Positions 18,537 to 28,276 of a stretch of 64,000 nucleotides of DNA are shown here, in pieces. This DNA comes from an uncultured Propionibacteriaceae bacterium (lineage in GTDB: Bacteria; Actinomycetota; Actinomycetes; Propionibacteriales; Propionibacteriaceae), in the NCBI GenBank assembly GCA_945911015.1, contig CAMDZW010000015.1, positions 1 to 64,000 of the forward strand, written 5' to 3'. Under the pieces are notes generated by a model, which was not told where the DNA came from, made no database searches, and worked only from the letters and a program-made list of their open reading frames with translations. A program made the position numbers and the translations under genes. How positions within the stretch are numbered: the stretch's first letter is position 1; each line of letters starts with the position of its first letter.

Positions 18537-19577
18537 GTGAGTCGGATGAAGGGGGCTTTCGGCGGTCGGACCAGCGAGGCGTTGGTCTTCCTGCCGGTCC
18601 GTGCGACCTCCCCGCTCCGGGCGCTGGGTCGCCGGGTGTTGGTCGGTCTGATCCTGTTGGCGATCATCGTCGCCATCGTCTGGTTCGACCGGGAGTCCTA
18701 CACCGACAGCGCCGACGGCACCGTCGACCTGGTGGATGCCCTCTACTACGCCACGGTCACCATGACGACCACCGGATATGGCGACATCACACCGGTGGCG
18801 ACCCACTCCCGGCTGATCAACGCCATCATTGTCACTCCGTTGCGGGTGGCGTTCCTGGCCCTGTTGGTCGGCACCACACTGGAGGTGCTGGCCAATGAAG
18901 GTCGCCGGATGTTCATCGACGCACGTTGGAGGAAGCGGATGCGCAACCATGTCGTGGTCATCGGATACGGCACCAAGGGCCGATCTGCGGTGTCGACCAT
19001 GCGCCGCAACGAGATGGACCTGTCGAAGGTGGTCGCCATTGACTCGTCCGCAGCAGCCCTGGCCGATGCCAGTCGTGACGGGATCGCCGCCATCGAGGGC
19101 GACGGCACCCGCCGTGAGTTGTTGCAGCGGGCCGAGATCAGCCGGGCCCGCGAGATCGTCATCACCTTGAGTCGCGACGATGCCGCGATCCTGACCACCT
19201 TGACGGTGCGACGACTCAATCCGAGTGCGCATGTGGTGGTGGCCTGCCGCGAACACGACAATGTCTCCTTGCTGCGTCAGTCCGGTGCCGACGCGGTGGT
19301 GACCTCATCCGACGCCGTCGGGCGACTGCTCGGCCTGTCCGCGGTCAGCCCAAATCTGGGCAGTGTCATCGAGGACCTGCTGAGCAGTGGGGAAGGACTG
19401 GAGGTCTTCGAGCGGTTGGTCACCGCCGAAGAGGTCGGCGGACCGCCGTCAGCGATCACCGACGAACGGGTGGTGGCGGTCGTACGGAACAAGACCTTGC
19501 GACGGTTCTTCGATCCAGCCGTCCAGGAGCTCCAGACCGGCGACAACGTGATCGTGATCCGTCAGGCCAACACCTGA
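18537..19577 (+). CDS. Two-helix potassium channel with RCK/TrkA-N domain
   Basis: 346 residues. Helix 1 at about 33-50, a pore loop with selectivity filter TTTGYGD (77-83), helix 2 at about 92-117, then a cytoplasmic RCK domain starting at HVVVIGYGTKGRS (about 138) with a Rossmann GxGxxG-like loop, and a TrkA-C-like end with GDNVIVIRQ. This is the MthK/KtrA-type layout of a ligand-gated K+ channel. GTG start 10 bp after apt. It sits between apt and rel, which are usually adjacent. Confidence 0.88.
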   Translation: MSRMKGAFGGRTSEALVFLPVRATSPLRALGRRVLVGLILLAIIVAIVWFDRESYTDSADGTVDLVDALYYATVTMTTTGYGDITPVATHSRLINAIIVTPLRVAFLALLVGTTLEVLANEGRRMFIDARWRKRMRNHVVVIGYGTKGRSAVSTMRRNEMDLSKVVAIDSSAAALADASRDGIAAIEGDGTRRELLQRAEISRAREIVITLSRDDAAILTTLTVRRLNPSAHVVVACREHDNVSLLRQSGADAVVTSSDAVGRLLGLSAVSPNLGSVIEDLLSSGEGLEVFERLVTAEEVGGPPSAITDERVVAVVRNKTLRRFFDPAVQELQTGDNVIVIRQANT

Positions 19578-19613
19578 TCGCCGCCCTTGCCCAGTTCCGG
19601 GCCGGGGGCGGTC

Positions 19614-19619
19614 TAGACT
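19614..19619 (+). promoter_or_regulatory. -10 box of rel (TAGACT)
   Basis: TAGACT lies 36 nt before GTG 19656. The leader ends with CCAGGGGG as ribosome binding site. Confidence 0.5.
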
Positions 19620-19655
19620 GGGCTCTCTGTTGACGCAGCGAGCCAGGGGGTGCAG

Positions 19656-21980
19656 GTGAGCGTTCCGGAACCGACCGAGAAGCCTTCGGGTGCGTCCGGA
19701 GCGACGGGCACCGCCGCCGTCGGACTGCCGGTGAGGCTCACCACCGGCCCCGAGGCGCCACGGGTGCGGATGCGGCACCGGCTGGCGCGACTGGGTACGG
19801 CCGGACGGGCCGGGGTCGCCGAGCTCGAACCGCTGCACACCGCAATCCGGGCCAACCATCCCAAGGCCGATCTGGCCCTGATCGAACGCGCCTACCGGAT
19901 CGCCGAGCAGATGCATGCCGGTCAGAAGCGCAAGAGCGGTGACGCCTACATCACCCATCCGCTGGCGGTGGCCACCATCTTGGCCGGCCTCGGCATGACG
20001 GAGAACACGCTGTGTGCTGCGCTGCTCCACGACACCGTCGAGGACACCCCGTACACCCTGGACCAGCTGCGAGCTGACTTCGGCGACGAGGTCGCGCTGC
20101 TGGTCGACGGCGTCACCAAACTCGACAAGGTCAAGTACGGTGAGGCCGCCAAGGCCGAGACCCTGCGCAAGATGATCGTGGCCATGGCCCGCGACATCCG
20201 CGTGCTGGTGATCAAACTGGCCGACCGGCTGCACAACATGCGCACCCTCTACCACCTGCGGCCCGACAAGCAGGTCCGGATCGCCCACGAGACGCTCGAG
20301 ATCTATGCGCCGCTGGCCCATCGGCTGGGCATGAACACCATCAAATGGGAGTTGGAGGATCTGGCCTTCGCCACGATCCACCCCAAGATCTACAACGAGA
20401 TCGTCCATCTGGTCGCTGAGTCCGCACCCTCGCGGGAGGCCACGCTGACCGAGGTGATCGACCAGGTCAGGGCCGACCTCAAGGAGGCCCGGATCAAGGC
20501 CACCGTGACCGGTCGGCCGAAGCACTACTACTCGATCTACCAGAAGATGGTCGTCCGGGGCCGAGAGTTCTCCGACATCCATGACCTGATCGGTCTGCGG
20601 ATCCTGGTCGACTCACCCCGCGACTGCTATGCGGCGCTGGGGGTGATGCATGTGCGGTGGCGACCCCTTCCGGGGCGGTTCAAGGACTACATCGCCATGC
20701 CGAAGTTCAACATGTACCAATCGCTGCACACCACGGTGCTCGGGGACGACACCCGACCGGTCGAGCTGCAGATCCGTACCTTCGAGATGCACCGTCGCGC
20801 CGAGTACGGTATCGCCGCGCACTGGAAGTACAAGGAACGCAGCAAGGGTGGTGGGTCCGGGGACAAGGACCAGACCGACCTGGCCTGGGTCCGTCAGCTC
20901 CATGACTGGCAGCACGAGACCGATGACCCGGGTGAGTTCTTGGACTCGCTCCGTTTCGAGATCAGCTCGTCGGAGGTCTTCGTCCACACCCCGCAGGGTG
21001 AGGTGATCACCCTGCCGTACGGGTCGACGCCGGTCGACTTCGCCTACGCCATCCACACCGAGGTCGGCGACAAGACCATCGGGGCCCGGGTCAACGGCCG
21101 CCTGGTCTCGTTGGAGTCGATCCTGGTCAACGGCGACTCGGTCGAGATCCTGACCTCCAAGGATCCCAATGCCGGGCCCAGCCAGGACTGGATGAAGTTC
21201 GTCAAGAGTCCGCGGGCGCGCAACAAGATCCGTCATCACTTCACTCGGTCACGCCGTGAAGAGGCCATCGAGCTCGGCAAGGACGAGATCGCCAAGGCGG
21301 TCCGGCGAGTCGGCGTCCCCTTGCAACGGTTGCTGACCGTGGAACACCTCACCGCGGTTGCGACCCATTTCCGCTCACCCGATGTGAACGCCCTCTATGC
21401 CGCCGTGGGAGAACACAATGTCAGCGCCCAGGCGGTTGTCGACCGACTGATCAAGAGCGAGGGTGGACTCGACCAGCTCACCGAGGAGACCAGCGAGGAC
21501 CGGCTACCGGCCCGACAGCAGGTCAACCCGGATGATCCCGGTGTGACCGTGGTCGGTGTCGATGATCTGTGGGTCAAGCTGGCCAAGTGCTGTACACCGG
21601 TGCCGGGCGACCAGATCATCGGCTTCGTGACCCGTGGCCATGGGGTCTCGGTGCACCGCCGTGACTGTTCCAATGCCACCGATCTGAACCGGTCGCCGGA
21701 GCGGATCGTGCCGGTGCAGTGGAGTCCGACCGCCCAGTCGAGCTTCCTGGTGGCGATCCAGGTCGAGGCACTGGACCGCAATCGGCTGCTGTCCGACATC
21801 ACCCGGGCGCTGTCCGACCAGAGTGTCAACATCCTGTCGGCGGCGCTGTCCACCACGAAGAATCAGGTCTGCAAGGCGAAGTTCACCTTCGAAACGGCCG
21901 ATCCGCTGCACCTGGACCATGTCCTGCGTGCGGTACGGCAGGTGCCGTCGGTGTTCGACGTCTACCGGTTGAACCAGTAG
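19656..21980 (+). CDS. rel: Bifunctional (p)ppGpp synthetase/hydrolase
   Basis: Long RSH stringent-response enzyme. About 774 residues. Domain order: HD hydrolase with ITHPLAVA and LLHDTVEDT (about 100-132), synthetase with [13 protein letters not shown] and DLIGLRILV (about 290-400), TGS ([21 protein letters not shown]), a zinc-finger/CC region ([13 protein letters not shown] and HRRDCSN), and a C-terminal ACT domain. Both active-site regions look intact, as expected for the single actinobacterial Rel. GTG 19656 is preferred over GTG 19650 because the GGGGG ribosome binding site touches 19650. Confidence 0.95.
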   Translation: MSVPEPTEKPSGASGATGTAAVGLPVRLTTGPEAPRVRMRHRLARLGTAGRAGVAELEPLHTAIRANHPKADLALIERAYRIAEQMHAGQKRKSGDAYITHPLAVATILAGLGMTENTLCAALLHDTVEDTPYTLDQLRADFGDEVALLVDGVTKLDKVKYGEAAKAETLRKMIVAMARDIRVLVIKLADRLHNMRTLYHLRPDKQVRIAHETLEIYAPLAHRLGMNTIKWELEDLAFATIHPKIYNEIVHLVAESAPSREATLTEVIDQVRADLKEARIKATVTGRPKHYYSIYQKMVVRGREFSDIHDLIGLRILVDSPRDCYAALGVMHVRWRPLPGRFKDYIAMPKFNMYQSLHTTVLGDDTRPVELQIRTFEMHRRAEYGIAAHWKYKERSKGGGSGDKDQTDLAWVRQLHDWQHETDDPGEFLDSLRFEISSSEVFVHTPQGEVITLPYGSTPVDFAYAIHTEVGDKTIGARVNGRLVSLESILVNGDSVEILTSKDPNAGPSQDWMKFVKSPRARNKIRHHFTRSRREEAIELGKDEIAKAVRRVGVPLQRLLTVEHLTAVATHFRSPDVNALYAAVGEHNVSAQAVVDRLIKSEGGLDQLTEETSEDRLPARQQVNPDDPGVTVVGVDDLWVKLAKCCTPVPGDQIIGFVTRGHGVSVHRRDCSNATDLNRSPERIVPVQWSPTAQSSFLVAIQVEALDRNRLLSDITRALSDQSVNILSAALSTTKNQVCKAKFTFETADPLHLDHVLRAVRQVPSVFDVYRLNQ

Positions 21981-21998
21981 TCCTGACACCTGTCCCGG

Positions 21999-22004
21999 TA
22001 ACCT
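21999..22004 (+). promoter_or_regulatory. Possible -10 box (TAACCT) of the 22036 gene
   Basis: TAACCT lies 31 nt before ATG 22036; GGAG at 22027-22030 is the ribosome binding site. No clear -35 box. Confidence 0.4.
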
Positions 22005-22035
22005 TGTCGACCGGCCTTCGACGTCTGGAGTACAC

Positions 22036-22701
22036 ATGGTGCCGTTCGTGATCGTGATGATCTTGGTCATCGCGGTGATTGCCATCGCCGCGACGGCTCG
22101 TCAGCACCAGCTGCGTGCTGCGCGGACCGAGGGGTTGACCCAGATCGCCCAACAACGCGGGTGGCAGATCAGTCCCGAGGACGACAGGTATGCCAGCCGG
22201 TGGTCCGGCGAACCGTTCACCCGGGGTGGGCGGGTCCGCAATGTGGTCACCGGAAGCCACCAGAGTCGCCCGTTCACCGCTTTCGAGTACTGGTACACCA
22301 CCAGCTCCCACAACGGGACCACCACGACAACCACGACTCACACCTTCACGGTGTGGGCCCTGCAGCTGCCGGGTGAGGTGCCGGAGATGTCGGTCGGGCC
22401 CGAGGGGTTGTTCGGCGGGAAGGTGGCCGAGGCCTTCGGCTTCGACCGGGTCGACATCGATGACCAGGCGTTCAACGACACCTTCAAGGTCAAGGCCGAT
22501 GACGAGCAATTTGCCCGGACTGTCCTGTCTCCGGACGTGGTGGCCCTGATGAAGCAGACCGGAACCTGGCAGTGGCGGTTCACCGGCAACACGATGTTGT
22601 CCTGGGAGCAGGGGACCTTCGACCCGGAGGACCTCGAGCCACGCCTCAATCTGATGATGCGGCTGGTCACCGAGATCCCCGGTCGCGCCTGGGAACGCTG
22701 A
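22036..22701 (+). CDS. Membrane-anchored protein of unknown function
   Basis: I do not recognise this 221-residue protein. One N-terminal membrane helix (about 2-21, VPFVIVMILVIAVIAIAA) is followed by a soluble domain with an unusual NG plus seven-threonine run (about residues 94-102) inside a beta-rich stretch, then a region rich in Trp and Phe (TWQWRF). It resembles the layout of small DUF3137-like membrane proteins, but I cannot confirm membership. ATG with GGAG 5 nt upstream. Convergent with the DUF349 gene, leaving an 11-bp gap. Confidence 0.65.
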   Translation: MVPFVIVMILVIAVIAIAATARQHQLRAARTEGLTQIAQQRGWQISPEDDRYASRWSGEPFTRGGRVRNVVTGSHQSRPFTAFEYWYTTSSHNGTTTTTTTHTFTVWALQLPGEVPEMSVGPEGLFGGKVAEAFGFDRVDIDDQAFNDTFKVKADDEQFARTVLSPDVVALMKQTGTWQWRFTGNTMLSWEQGTFDPEDLEPRLNLMMRLVTEIPGRAWER

Positions 22702-22711
22702 GACGGACCGA

Positions 22712-22724
22712 TTCAGCCGCTGAA
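22712..22724. terminator. Small perfect inverted repeat between convergent genes
   Basis: TTCAGC-C-GCTGAA between the 22036 gene and the DUF349 gene, partly inside the latter's last codons. It has no T-tract, so a weak terminator candidate only. Confidence 0.25.
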
Positions 22725-24122
22725 GTCCTGCGCTGCCGCCTCGGCCGAGCCGAGCCAGGTGCGATAGGTCTCGGCCGCCTGACGTGCCTCGGCAGCCGCC
22801 TTCGCGTCCCCACGAGCCTCGGCCTTGGCGGCCTTCTCCTCATGGGTCGCGATCTGGTCGCGCAGCTTCGAGGCTGTGTCTTCGGCCCGAGCCCTGGCTT
22901 CGGGGTTGGTCTTGCGCCAGCGCTCCTCCTCGGCCCGCTTGAGCGATGTCTCCAGGGACCGGATCCGCTGGTCCAGCGTGCGGATCGCCCCACGGGGGAC
23001 CTTGCCGATCTCGGACCAGCGGTCCATCAGCTCGCGGAAGGCCACCTTCGCGGCGTCGAGATCCTTGGCCGGGTCGATCCGTGGCTCGAACTCGACCAGC
23101 AGCGCCTCCTTGGCCTGCTGGTTGGCGGTGAACTCCTGGTCCTGTTCGTTCTGCGCAGCGGAGCGAGCGTTGAAGAATTGGTCCTGCAGCCCACGGAATT
23201 CCTTCCACAGCGCGTCGTCGATCTCGCGGGGGGCCGGGCCAGCCTTCTTCCACCGGTCCATCAGGTCACGGAACGCACCCGAGGTCGGGCCCCAATCGGT
23301 CGACGAGGCCAGACCCTCGGCCTCGCCGATGATCGACCGCTTGATCTTGGCCGCCTCCTCGCGATGGGCGGCATCCGAGGCGAACTGGGCCTTGCGACGA
23401 CGGGTGTAGGTGCTGCGGGCGCTGGAGAAGCGGTGCCACAGTTGGTCATCGGTGGCCTTGTCGATCCGCGGCAGCTGCTTCCACTGCTCCAGCAGGTCGC
23501 GGAACCGGCTGACACCGTGGCGCCAGTCGTTGCCGGCGGCCAGCTTCTCGGCCTGCGCGACGAACTTCTCCTTGGCCTGCCTGGCCTCGGCCTGGTGGGC
23601 GGCCTTTTCCGCCCGTCGGGCCTCCCGCTGCTCATCGAGCTTGGGGCTGAGGGAGTTCAACTTCGCCAGGAGGGCGTCGAGATCTCCGACCGCATTGGCT
23701 TCCTGGATGGCCTTGCGCTCCCGCTTGATCTGGTGGGCGGCATCATCGGGAGCCACCGCACCGGAGCGGACCCGGTTGACCAACAGGTCCACCGTCACTG
23801 CCAGGGCCTCGTACCGGCGGACGTAGAAGGCCAGAGCCTCTTCTGGACTGGAGTCAGGGATCTGCCCGACCACGCGCTCTCCGGCTGCAGTCCGTACGTG
23901 GACCGTACCGTCCTCATCCACCCGCCCGAAGGTCTCCGGTGCCGCAGCATCGGGGTTGGCCTCGGCAACGACCGCCGGTTCGGCGGGCACAACGGCCTCC
24001 GGCGCTGCGGCCGGGGGAGCGGGCACCGCCGGAGGTCCCGGTGTCGGCACAGCGGGGGGCGTGGGTGCGGGTGCGGGCTTCGGCGCGTCAGAGGCTGCGG
24101 GCCGGCCTTCCTGCTCAGTCAT
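22713..24122 (-). CDS. DUF349-domain protein
   Basis: 469 residues from ATG 24122. The first 70 residues are Pro/Ala-rich and probably disordered. The rest is alpha-helical coiled coil with three or more DUF349 repeats, each centred on a Trp-rich helix (FRDLLEQWKQLPR, FRDLMDRWKKAGP, FRELMDRWSEIGK). Members are found next to rel or hisS in many actinobacteria; no enzyme activity is known to me. The open frame extends 16 codons upstream, but MTEQEG is the likely start, with a CAAGAT -10-like box 6 nt before it. Confidence 0.85.
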   Translation of the reverse strand: MTEQEGRPAASDAPKPAPAPTPPAVPTPGPPAVPAPPAAAPEAVVPAEPAVVAEANPDAAAPETFGRVDEDGTVHVRTAAGERVVGQIPDSSPEEALAFYVRRYEALAVTVDLLVNRVRSGAVAPDDAAHQIKRERKAIQEANAVGDLDALLAKLNSLSPKLDEQREARRAEKAAHQAEARQAKEKFVAQAEKLAAGNDWRHGVSRFRDLLEQWKQLPRIDKATDDQLWHRFSSARSTYTRRRKAQFASDAAHREEAAKIKRSIIGEAEGLASSTDWGPTSGAFRDLMDRWKKAGPAPREIDDALWKEFRGLQDQFFNARSAAQNEQDQEFTANQQAKEALLVEFEPRIDPAKDLDAAKVAFRELMDRWSEIGKVPRGAIRTLDQRIRSLETSLKRAEEERWRKTNPEARARAEDTASKLRDQIATHEEKAAKAEARGDAKAAAEARQAAETYRTWLGSAEAAAQDFSG

Positions 24123-24226
24123 GGGCCTATCTTGCCTGATCGACCAGATCGATGTTCGCCAGCTGCCCACCCAGTGGCGGCTTTGACCGAACTGTTACTC
24201 GCTCGCAACCCCAGCAGCCGGCCCCA

Positions 24227-24232
24227 TAGGAT
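24227..24232 (+). promoter_or_regulatory. -10 box of hisS (TAGGAT)
   Basis: TAGGAT lies 38 nt before ATG 24270. The short leader has TGAGGA as ribosome binding site and no room for a T-box. Confidence 0.5.
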
Positions 24233-24269
24233 GGGACGGTCAGAACCCCGTCCTGCCTGAGGATCGTCC

Positions 24270-25601
24270 ATGGCTCGTCCTGCCTCGTTGTCCGGTTTTC
24301 CCGAGTTCCTGCCCGAGGGCAGGATCGTTGAGCAGCGCTTGCTCGCGGAACTGACCCAGGTGTTCGAGCTCCACGGCTTTGCCTCGATCGAGACCAGGGC
24401 GATCGAGCCGCTGGAGGTGTTGACCGGCAAGGGCGAGATCGACAAGGAGATCTACTCGGTCGCCCGCTTCCAGGCCGATGGCGATGCCGACCCGGACTGG
24501 GCCCTGCACTACGACCTGACCGTGCCGTTCGCCCGCTATGTGTTGGAACATGCCGGGCACCTGCAGTTCCCGTTCCGGCGTTACCAGGTGCAGAAGGTGT
24601 GGCGCGGAGAACGGCCCCAGGACGGTCGCTTCCGTGAGTTCACCCAGGCCGATGTCGACATCGTCGGGCAGGACCAGCTCGCCGCACACCACGACAGCGA
24701 GATCGTCGCCGTCGCCGCGGACGGTTTCGCCCGGCTCCAGACCGATCTGGGGCTGCCACCGGTACGGCTGCGTGTCAACAACCGCAAGCTCGCCGAAGGG
24801 TTCTATCGGGGTCTGGGCGTCAGCGACACCGCCGCGGTCCTGCAGCGGATCGACAAGCTGGCCAAGATCGGCCCGGACAAGGTTGCCGAACTGCTGATCG
24901 CCGACTGCGGCCTCGACGCCGCCGCAGCTCAGGCCTGTCTGGATCTGGCTGGCATCAGCACCACCGACGAATCCTTTGTCGAACGCGTACGGGCGCTGGG
25001 AGTCAGTGATCCGCTCCTGGACGACGGACTGGAGCAGCTGGCTGCGGTCATCCGGACCACGGCCACCACCGGAATCGTCCACGCCGATCTGTCGATCGCC
25101 CGCGGCCTGGACTACTACACCGGCACCGTGCTGGAGACCGAACTGGCAGGTTTCGAGAAACTCGGCTCGGTCGCCTCCGGAGGCCGCTACGACCAGCTGG
25201 CCAGCGACGGCAAACGTACCTACCCCGGTGTCGGCTTCTCGTTCGGGGTGTCGCGGATGTTGGTCCCGCTGATCGGGTCCGGGGCGATCACCGCCTCGCG
25301 GCCGGTGCCGACCTGTGTGCTGGTGGCTCTGGACTCCGAGGACAGCCGCGAAGCGGCGATGGCGGTCGCCGCGCAACTGCGTGCGCGGGGGATCGCGACC
25401 GAACTCGCTCCCCGGGCGGACAAGTTCGGCAAGCAGATCCGGTACGCCGATCGGCGCACCATTCCCTATGTCTGGTTCAGCCGCGAGGACGGTGACCAGG
25501 TCAAGGATATTCGCTCGGGCGATCAGTTCGGCGCTGACGCCGCGACCTGGCAGCCACCGACCGAGGATCTGCGACCCCAGGTCCGTCCCCGCCACGATTG
25601 A
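24270..25601 (+). CDS. hisS: Histidyl-tRNA synthetase
   Basis: Class II synthetase charging tRNA-His. 443 residues. Motif 2 with QVWRGERP-type loop appears as QKVWRGERPQDGRFREFTQ. The histidine-specific signature is IARGLDYYTGTV, motif 3 is GVSRM preceded by GVGFSFG, and the C-terminal anticodon-binding domain begins near VPTCVLVALD. Divergent from the DUF349 gene, with its own promoter. Confidence 0.95.
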   Translation: MARPASLSGFPEFLPEGRIVEQRLLAELTQVFELHGFASIETRAIEPLEVLTGKGEIDKEIYSVARFQADGDADPDWALHYDLTVPFARYVLEHAGHLQFPFRRYQVQKVWRGERPQDGRFREFTQADVDIVGQDQLAAHHDSEIVAVAADGFARLQTDLGLPPVRLRVNNRKLAEGFYRGLGVSDTAAVLQRIDKLAKIGPDKVAELLIADCGLDAAAAQACLDLAGISTTDESFVERVRALGVSDPLLDDGLEQLAAVIRTTATTGIVHADLSIARGLDYYTGTVLETELAGFEKLGSVASGGRYDQLASDGKRTYPGVGFSFGVSRMLVPLIGSGAITASRPVPTCVLVALDSEDSREAAMAVAAQLRARGIATELAPRADKFGKQIRYADRRTIPYVWFSREDGDQVKDIRSGDQFGADAATWQPPTEDLRPQVRPRHD

Positions 25602-25622
25602 TGAAATGGGACGCTGAAACCA

Positions 25623-25669
25623 TTGATTTCTGAAGGCCACTATTGCTAGCGTCATGGCACCTCAGGAGG
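25623..25669 (+). promoter_or_regulatory. Promoter and strong ribosome binding site of the 25677 gene
   Basis: TTGATT at 25623-25628, an 18-bp spacer, then TAGCGT at 25647-25652. AGGAGG at 25664-25669 lies 7 nt before the ATG. This is the most canonical promoter plus ribosome binding site in the window and implies high expression. The stretch is also AT-richer than its surroundings. Confidence 0.6.
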
Positions 25670-25676
25670 TACTGCC

Positions 25677-28226
25677 ATGACACAGAAGTCCCCTCATCGT
25701 CCACGGGCAGGATTGGCGGTCATCGTGGCCGCGGTCCTGGCCATGACCACCTTCTCCGCTGCGCCAGCCCATGCCGAGCCGCGCGTCAGCGGCGATGTGG
25801 AACTGGTCAACCACGGATTCGAGGACGGTACGACCGAATGGACCGCCGCCGATGGCTGTCGCATCCGGGCCCAGGCTCGTTGGTCGGCCGAAGGCGAACG
25901 CAGCGTTGAGCTCCAGGACTGCGCCGACTCCGGCATGCTCAGCGATCCACAGCCGATCAAGGACGGCACCACCCACTACACCGTGACCGCCACCGTCCAG
26001 GGCCGTGCTGCCGCCGGGATCGCTGTCCACTTCCTCGATGAGGACGGTGCCCTGGTTACCCGCACCGAGCCGGAACTCACCGGTCCCGAAGGAGCCCGCG
26101 GTTGGCGCGGGGACCGTCGGATCGAGTCGAGCGTGCCGGTGCCGGAAACCGCAACCCACGTGAGGATCGAGATCATCGCCGACGGCCAACTCAATGTCGA
26201 CCAGGTTCTGTTGACCGCCCCGGTCACCGAACTTGGTGCCCAGATCAGCAAGCCGGCCAGCTATCTCGGTGCCGACGTCGGCGTGGACGCCGACGGGTCG
26301 AGTGTGATCTTCAGTGTCGCAACCGGCGCCGACTCGGTAGCTCCGAAACTGGTCGTCACCGATGCGCTGACCCTCGAGGTCCGCGGCACCTACGACATCC
26401 CGGGCGCGACCGGGTCGTGGTCGATCCGCCAGGACCCGGCCACGAGCACGGTCTACATCGGTACCTACGGCTCACCCAAGCTCTATGCCTGGACCCCCGG
26501 CGACGAGGCCGTCACCGAGATCGGATCCCTGCCCAACAAGGGCAACGGCTTCGTGTACGGGATCGACCCCGGCCGTGACGGGCGGATCTACGGCGGCACC
26601 TGGGGTGAACCCACCGGCGGCTTCGAGGGCGCCCAGATGTGGACCTACGCACCCGACAGCGGTCTGGAGACCTTCGGTCCGGTGCTGACCGATGACGCCT
26701 TCTACACCAAGGCCGTCGGGTACGAGGACCAGACCGGCACGATCTGGGCCGGCACCGCCACCAAGGGTCACCTCTACGGCTGCACCGAGGACGGAGACTG
26801 CACCGACTTCACCGATCTCCTCGGCCCCAAGACCCTGGAGCACATCGGGGTCTACAACCTTGTGGCCGAGGACGGTTACGTGCTGACCTGGGGTGGCGAC
26901 TCCAACAGCCGCGGCGAGGACGAGATCACCGTGATCAAGGTCGACGTGGTCGATGGCAAGATCCAGGCCGAACAGGTCGATGTCATCGACGGCACCGTCT
27001 ACTACGGTCCCTCCGATGTCCACGACGGCCACTTCTACTACATGTCGTCCGAGGGCGACTGGCCGATGTTCTCCTACGAGCTGGCCACCGGGGAACGCAC
27101 CGAGCTCGACGGAGGATCGAAGATGGCGGCCCGTCGCTGGCGGATCGTCGAGTTGAACGACCCGGAATGGCCCAGTTACACCATCGTCGGCTGGAGCTCC
27201 AACGGCACCACCTATCGCCGAAACCTCGACACCGGCAAGGTCGACGTGGCACAGGCCACCGGCCAGCCGCTGATGCCGGTCGGGCTGAATTCCATTGCCA
27301 CCGGTGAGGACGGTCGGATCTGGTCGGCCGGTTACCTGACCGGTGGGATCGGTGCGGTCGATCCGATGCGGTCCAGCTCGGTCGAGAGTTTCGCACTCGG
27401 CGGTCAGGCCGAGTCGATGCTCAGCTACCGGGGGCGGATCTACCAGGGCACGTACCCGAACGGTCGGATCGACTCCTTCACTCCTGAAGAACTCGCAGCA
27501 GGTACGGCACCGCGGACCGACTGCACCATCGGCCACAACCAGAACCGGCCATACGGGTTGGTCGGTCACGGTGACCGGATCTACTACGGTTCGCAGGCCG
27601 ACTACGGCACCGACCTCGGTGGCTTCGGCTGGCTCGATCTGAACACGGGGGAGTGCACCACCTTCTCCGAGGAGGTCGGGCACTGGTCGGTCAACGAACT
27701 GTCGGCCGTCGGCTCGAAGGTCTTCGGTGCGATGAACATCTTCGTGGCCTACGACGGACTGCCGGTGGAGGACGAGGCGAAAATTCTGGTCTTCGACGAG
27801 AGCACCGAGGAACTGTCCTTCCTTGACCTTCCGGTCGATGGAATCCGCTCGGTCGATGCGCTCACCATCGACGATCAGGGCAACCTCTGGGCGTACGCGA
27901 ATGGGTGGATCTTCGTGATCGACCCCGACAGCGGTGAGTTCCTGGTCAGCGAGCACCTCTATCCGGACCAGGTGCCGGGGTCGCGGATCGGCGGCAACTA
28001 CGCCGACCTGATCACCGGTTCTGATGGCCTGCTGTACGGCCGGGTCGGAGGCCGGGTGTACGAGATCGACGCTGCTGCTGCGCTGCAGGACGACTCGGTC
28101 GCCGAGCACACCCGGACCCTGTTCGAGGGAGGATCGAAGGATCTGGTTCTCGATGACTGGGGCAATCTCTACACGATCTCGGGCGACCAGTTGATCCGGA
28201 TCGATCCTCGCGGGATCCCGGCCTGA
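25677..28226 (+). CDS. Large secreted beta-propeller protein with N-terminal carbohydrate-binding-like module
   Basis: 849 residues. A Sec signal peptide (basic MTQKSPHRPRAG, hydrophobic core, cleavage after AHA at about 33) is followed by a jelly-roll-like region (about 38-180: VNHGFEDGTTEWTA start, ending with HVRIEIIADGQLNVDQVLL), as in CBM-type modules. From about 185 to the end the sequence is repetitive beta structure with many GxxY/IYxGT and DxxGxLW units (YIGTYGSPKLYAW, IYGGTWGEP, IYYGSQAD), suggesting one or two propellers. No catalytic motif recognised. The context (sugar ABC transporter 5 kb away) hints at a role on polysaccharide, but this is inference. Confidence 0.75.
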   Translation: MTQKSPHRPRAGLAVIVAAVLAMTTFSAAPAHAEPRVSGDVELVNHGFEDGTTEWTAADGCRIRAQARWSAEGERSVELQDCADSGMLSDPQPIKDGTTHYTVTATVQGRAAAGIAVHFLDEDGALVTRTEPELTGPEGARGWRGDRRIESSVPVPETATHVRIEIIADGQLNVDQVLLTAPVTELGAQISKPASYLGADVGVDADGSSVIFSVATGADSVAPKLVVTDALTLEVRGTYDIPGATGSWSIRQDPATSTVYIGTYGSPKLYAWTPGDEAVTEIGSLPNKGNGFVYGIDPGRDGRIYGGTWGEPTGGFEGAQMWTYAPDSGLETFGPVLTDDAFYTKAVGYEDQTGTIWAGTATKGHLYGCTEDGDCTDFTDLLGPKTLEHIGVYNLVAEDGYVLTWGGDSNSRGEDEITVIKVDVVDGKIQAEQVDVIDGTVYYGPSDVHDGHFYYMSSEGDWPMFSYELATGERTELDGGSKMAARRWRIVELNDPEWPSYTIVGWSSNGTTYRRNLDTGKVDVAQATGQPLMPVGLNSIATGEDGRIWSAGYLTGGIGAVDPMRSSSVESFALGGQAESMLSYRGRIYQGTYPNGRIDSFTPEELAAGTAPRTDCTIGHNQNRPYGLVGHGDRIYYGSQADYGTDLGGFGWLDLNTGECTTFSEEVGHWSVNELSAVGSKVFGAMNIFVAYDGLPVEDEAKILVFDESTEELSFLDLPVDGIRSVDALTIDDQGNLWAYANGWIFVIDPDSGEFLVSEHLYPDQVPGSRIGGNYADLITGSDGLLYGRVGGRVYEIDAAAALQDDSVAEHTRTLFEGGSKDLVLDDWGNLYTISGDQLIRIDPRGIPA

Positions 28227-28248
28227 GCCTGCTCGGCTGCGTCGCCGC

Positions 28249-28276
28249 GACCGGGAGTGTGACTCACTCTTCGGTC
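28249..28276. terminator. Hairpin between convergent genes, possible bidirectional terminator
   Basis: GACCGGGAGTG pairs with CACTCTTCGGTC (one bulged T, one G-T pair) across a TGACT loop. It lies 23 bp after the propeller gene and covers the last codons of the ThrE gene. No T-tract, as is common in GC-rich actinobacteria. Confidence 0.5.

Noticed and set aside
22572..24260. Open frame of 562 codons on the plus strand
   Set aside because: Antisense to the DUF349 gene; the minus-strand protein has the repeated FRDLMDRW helices and a plausible start.
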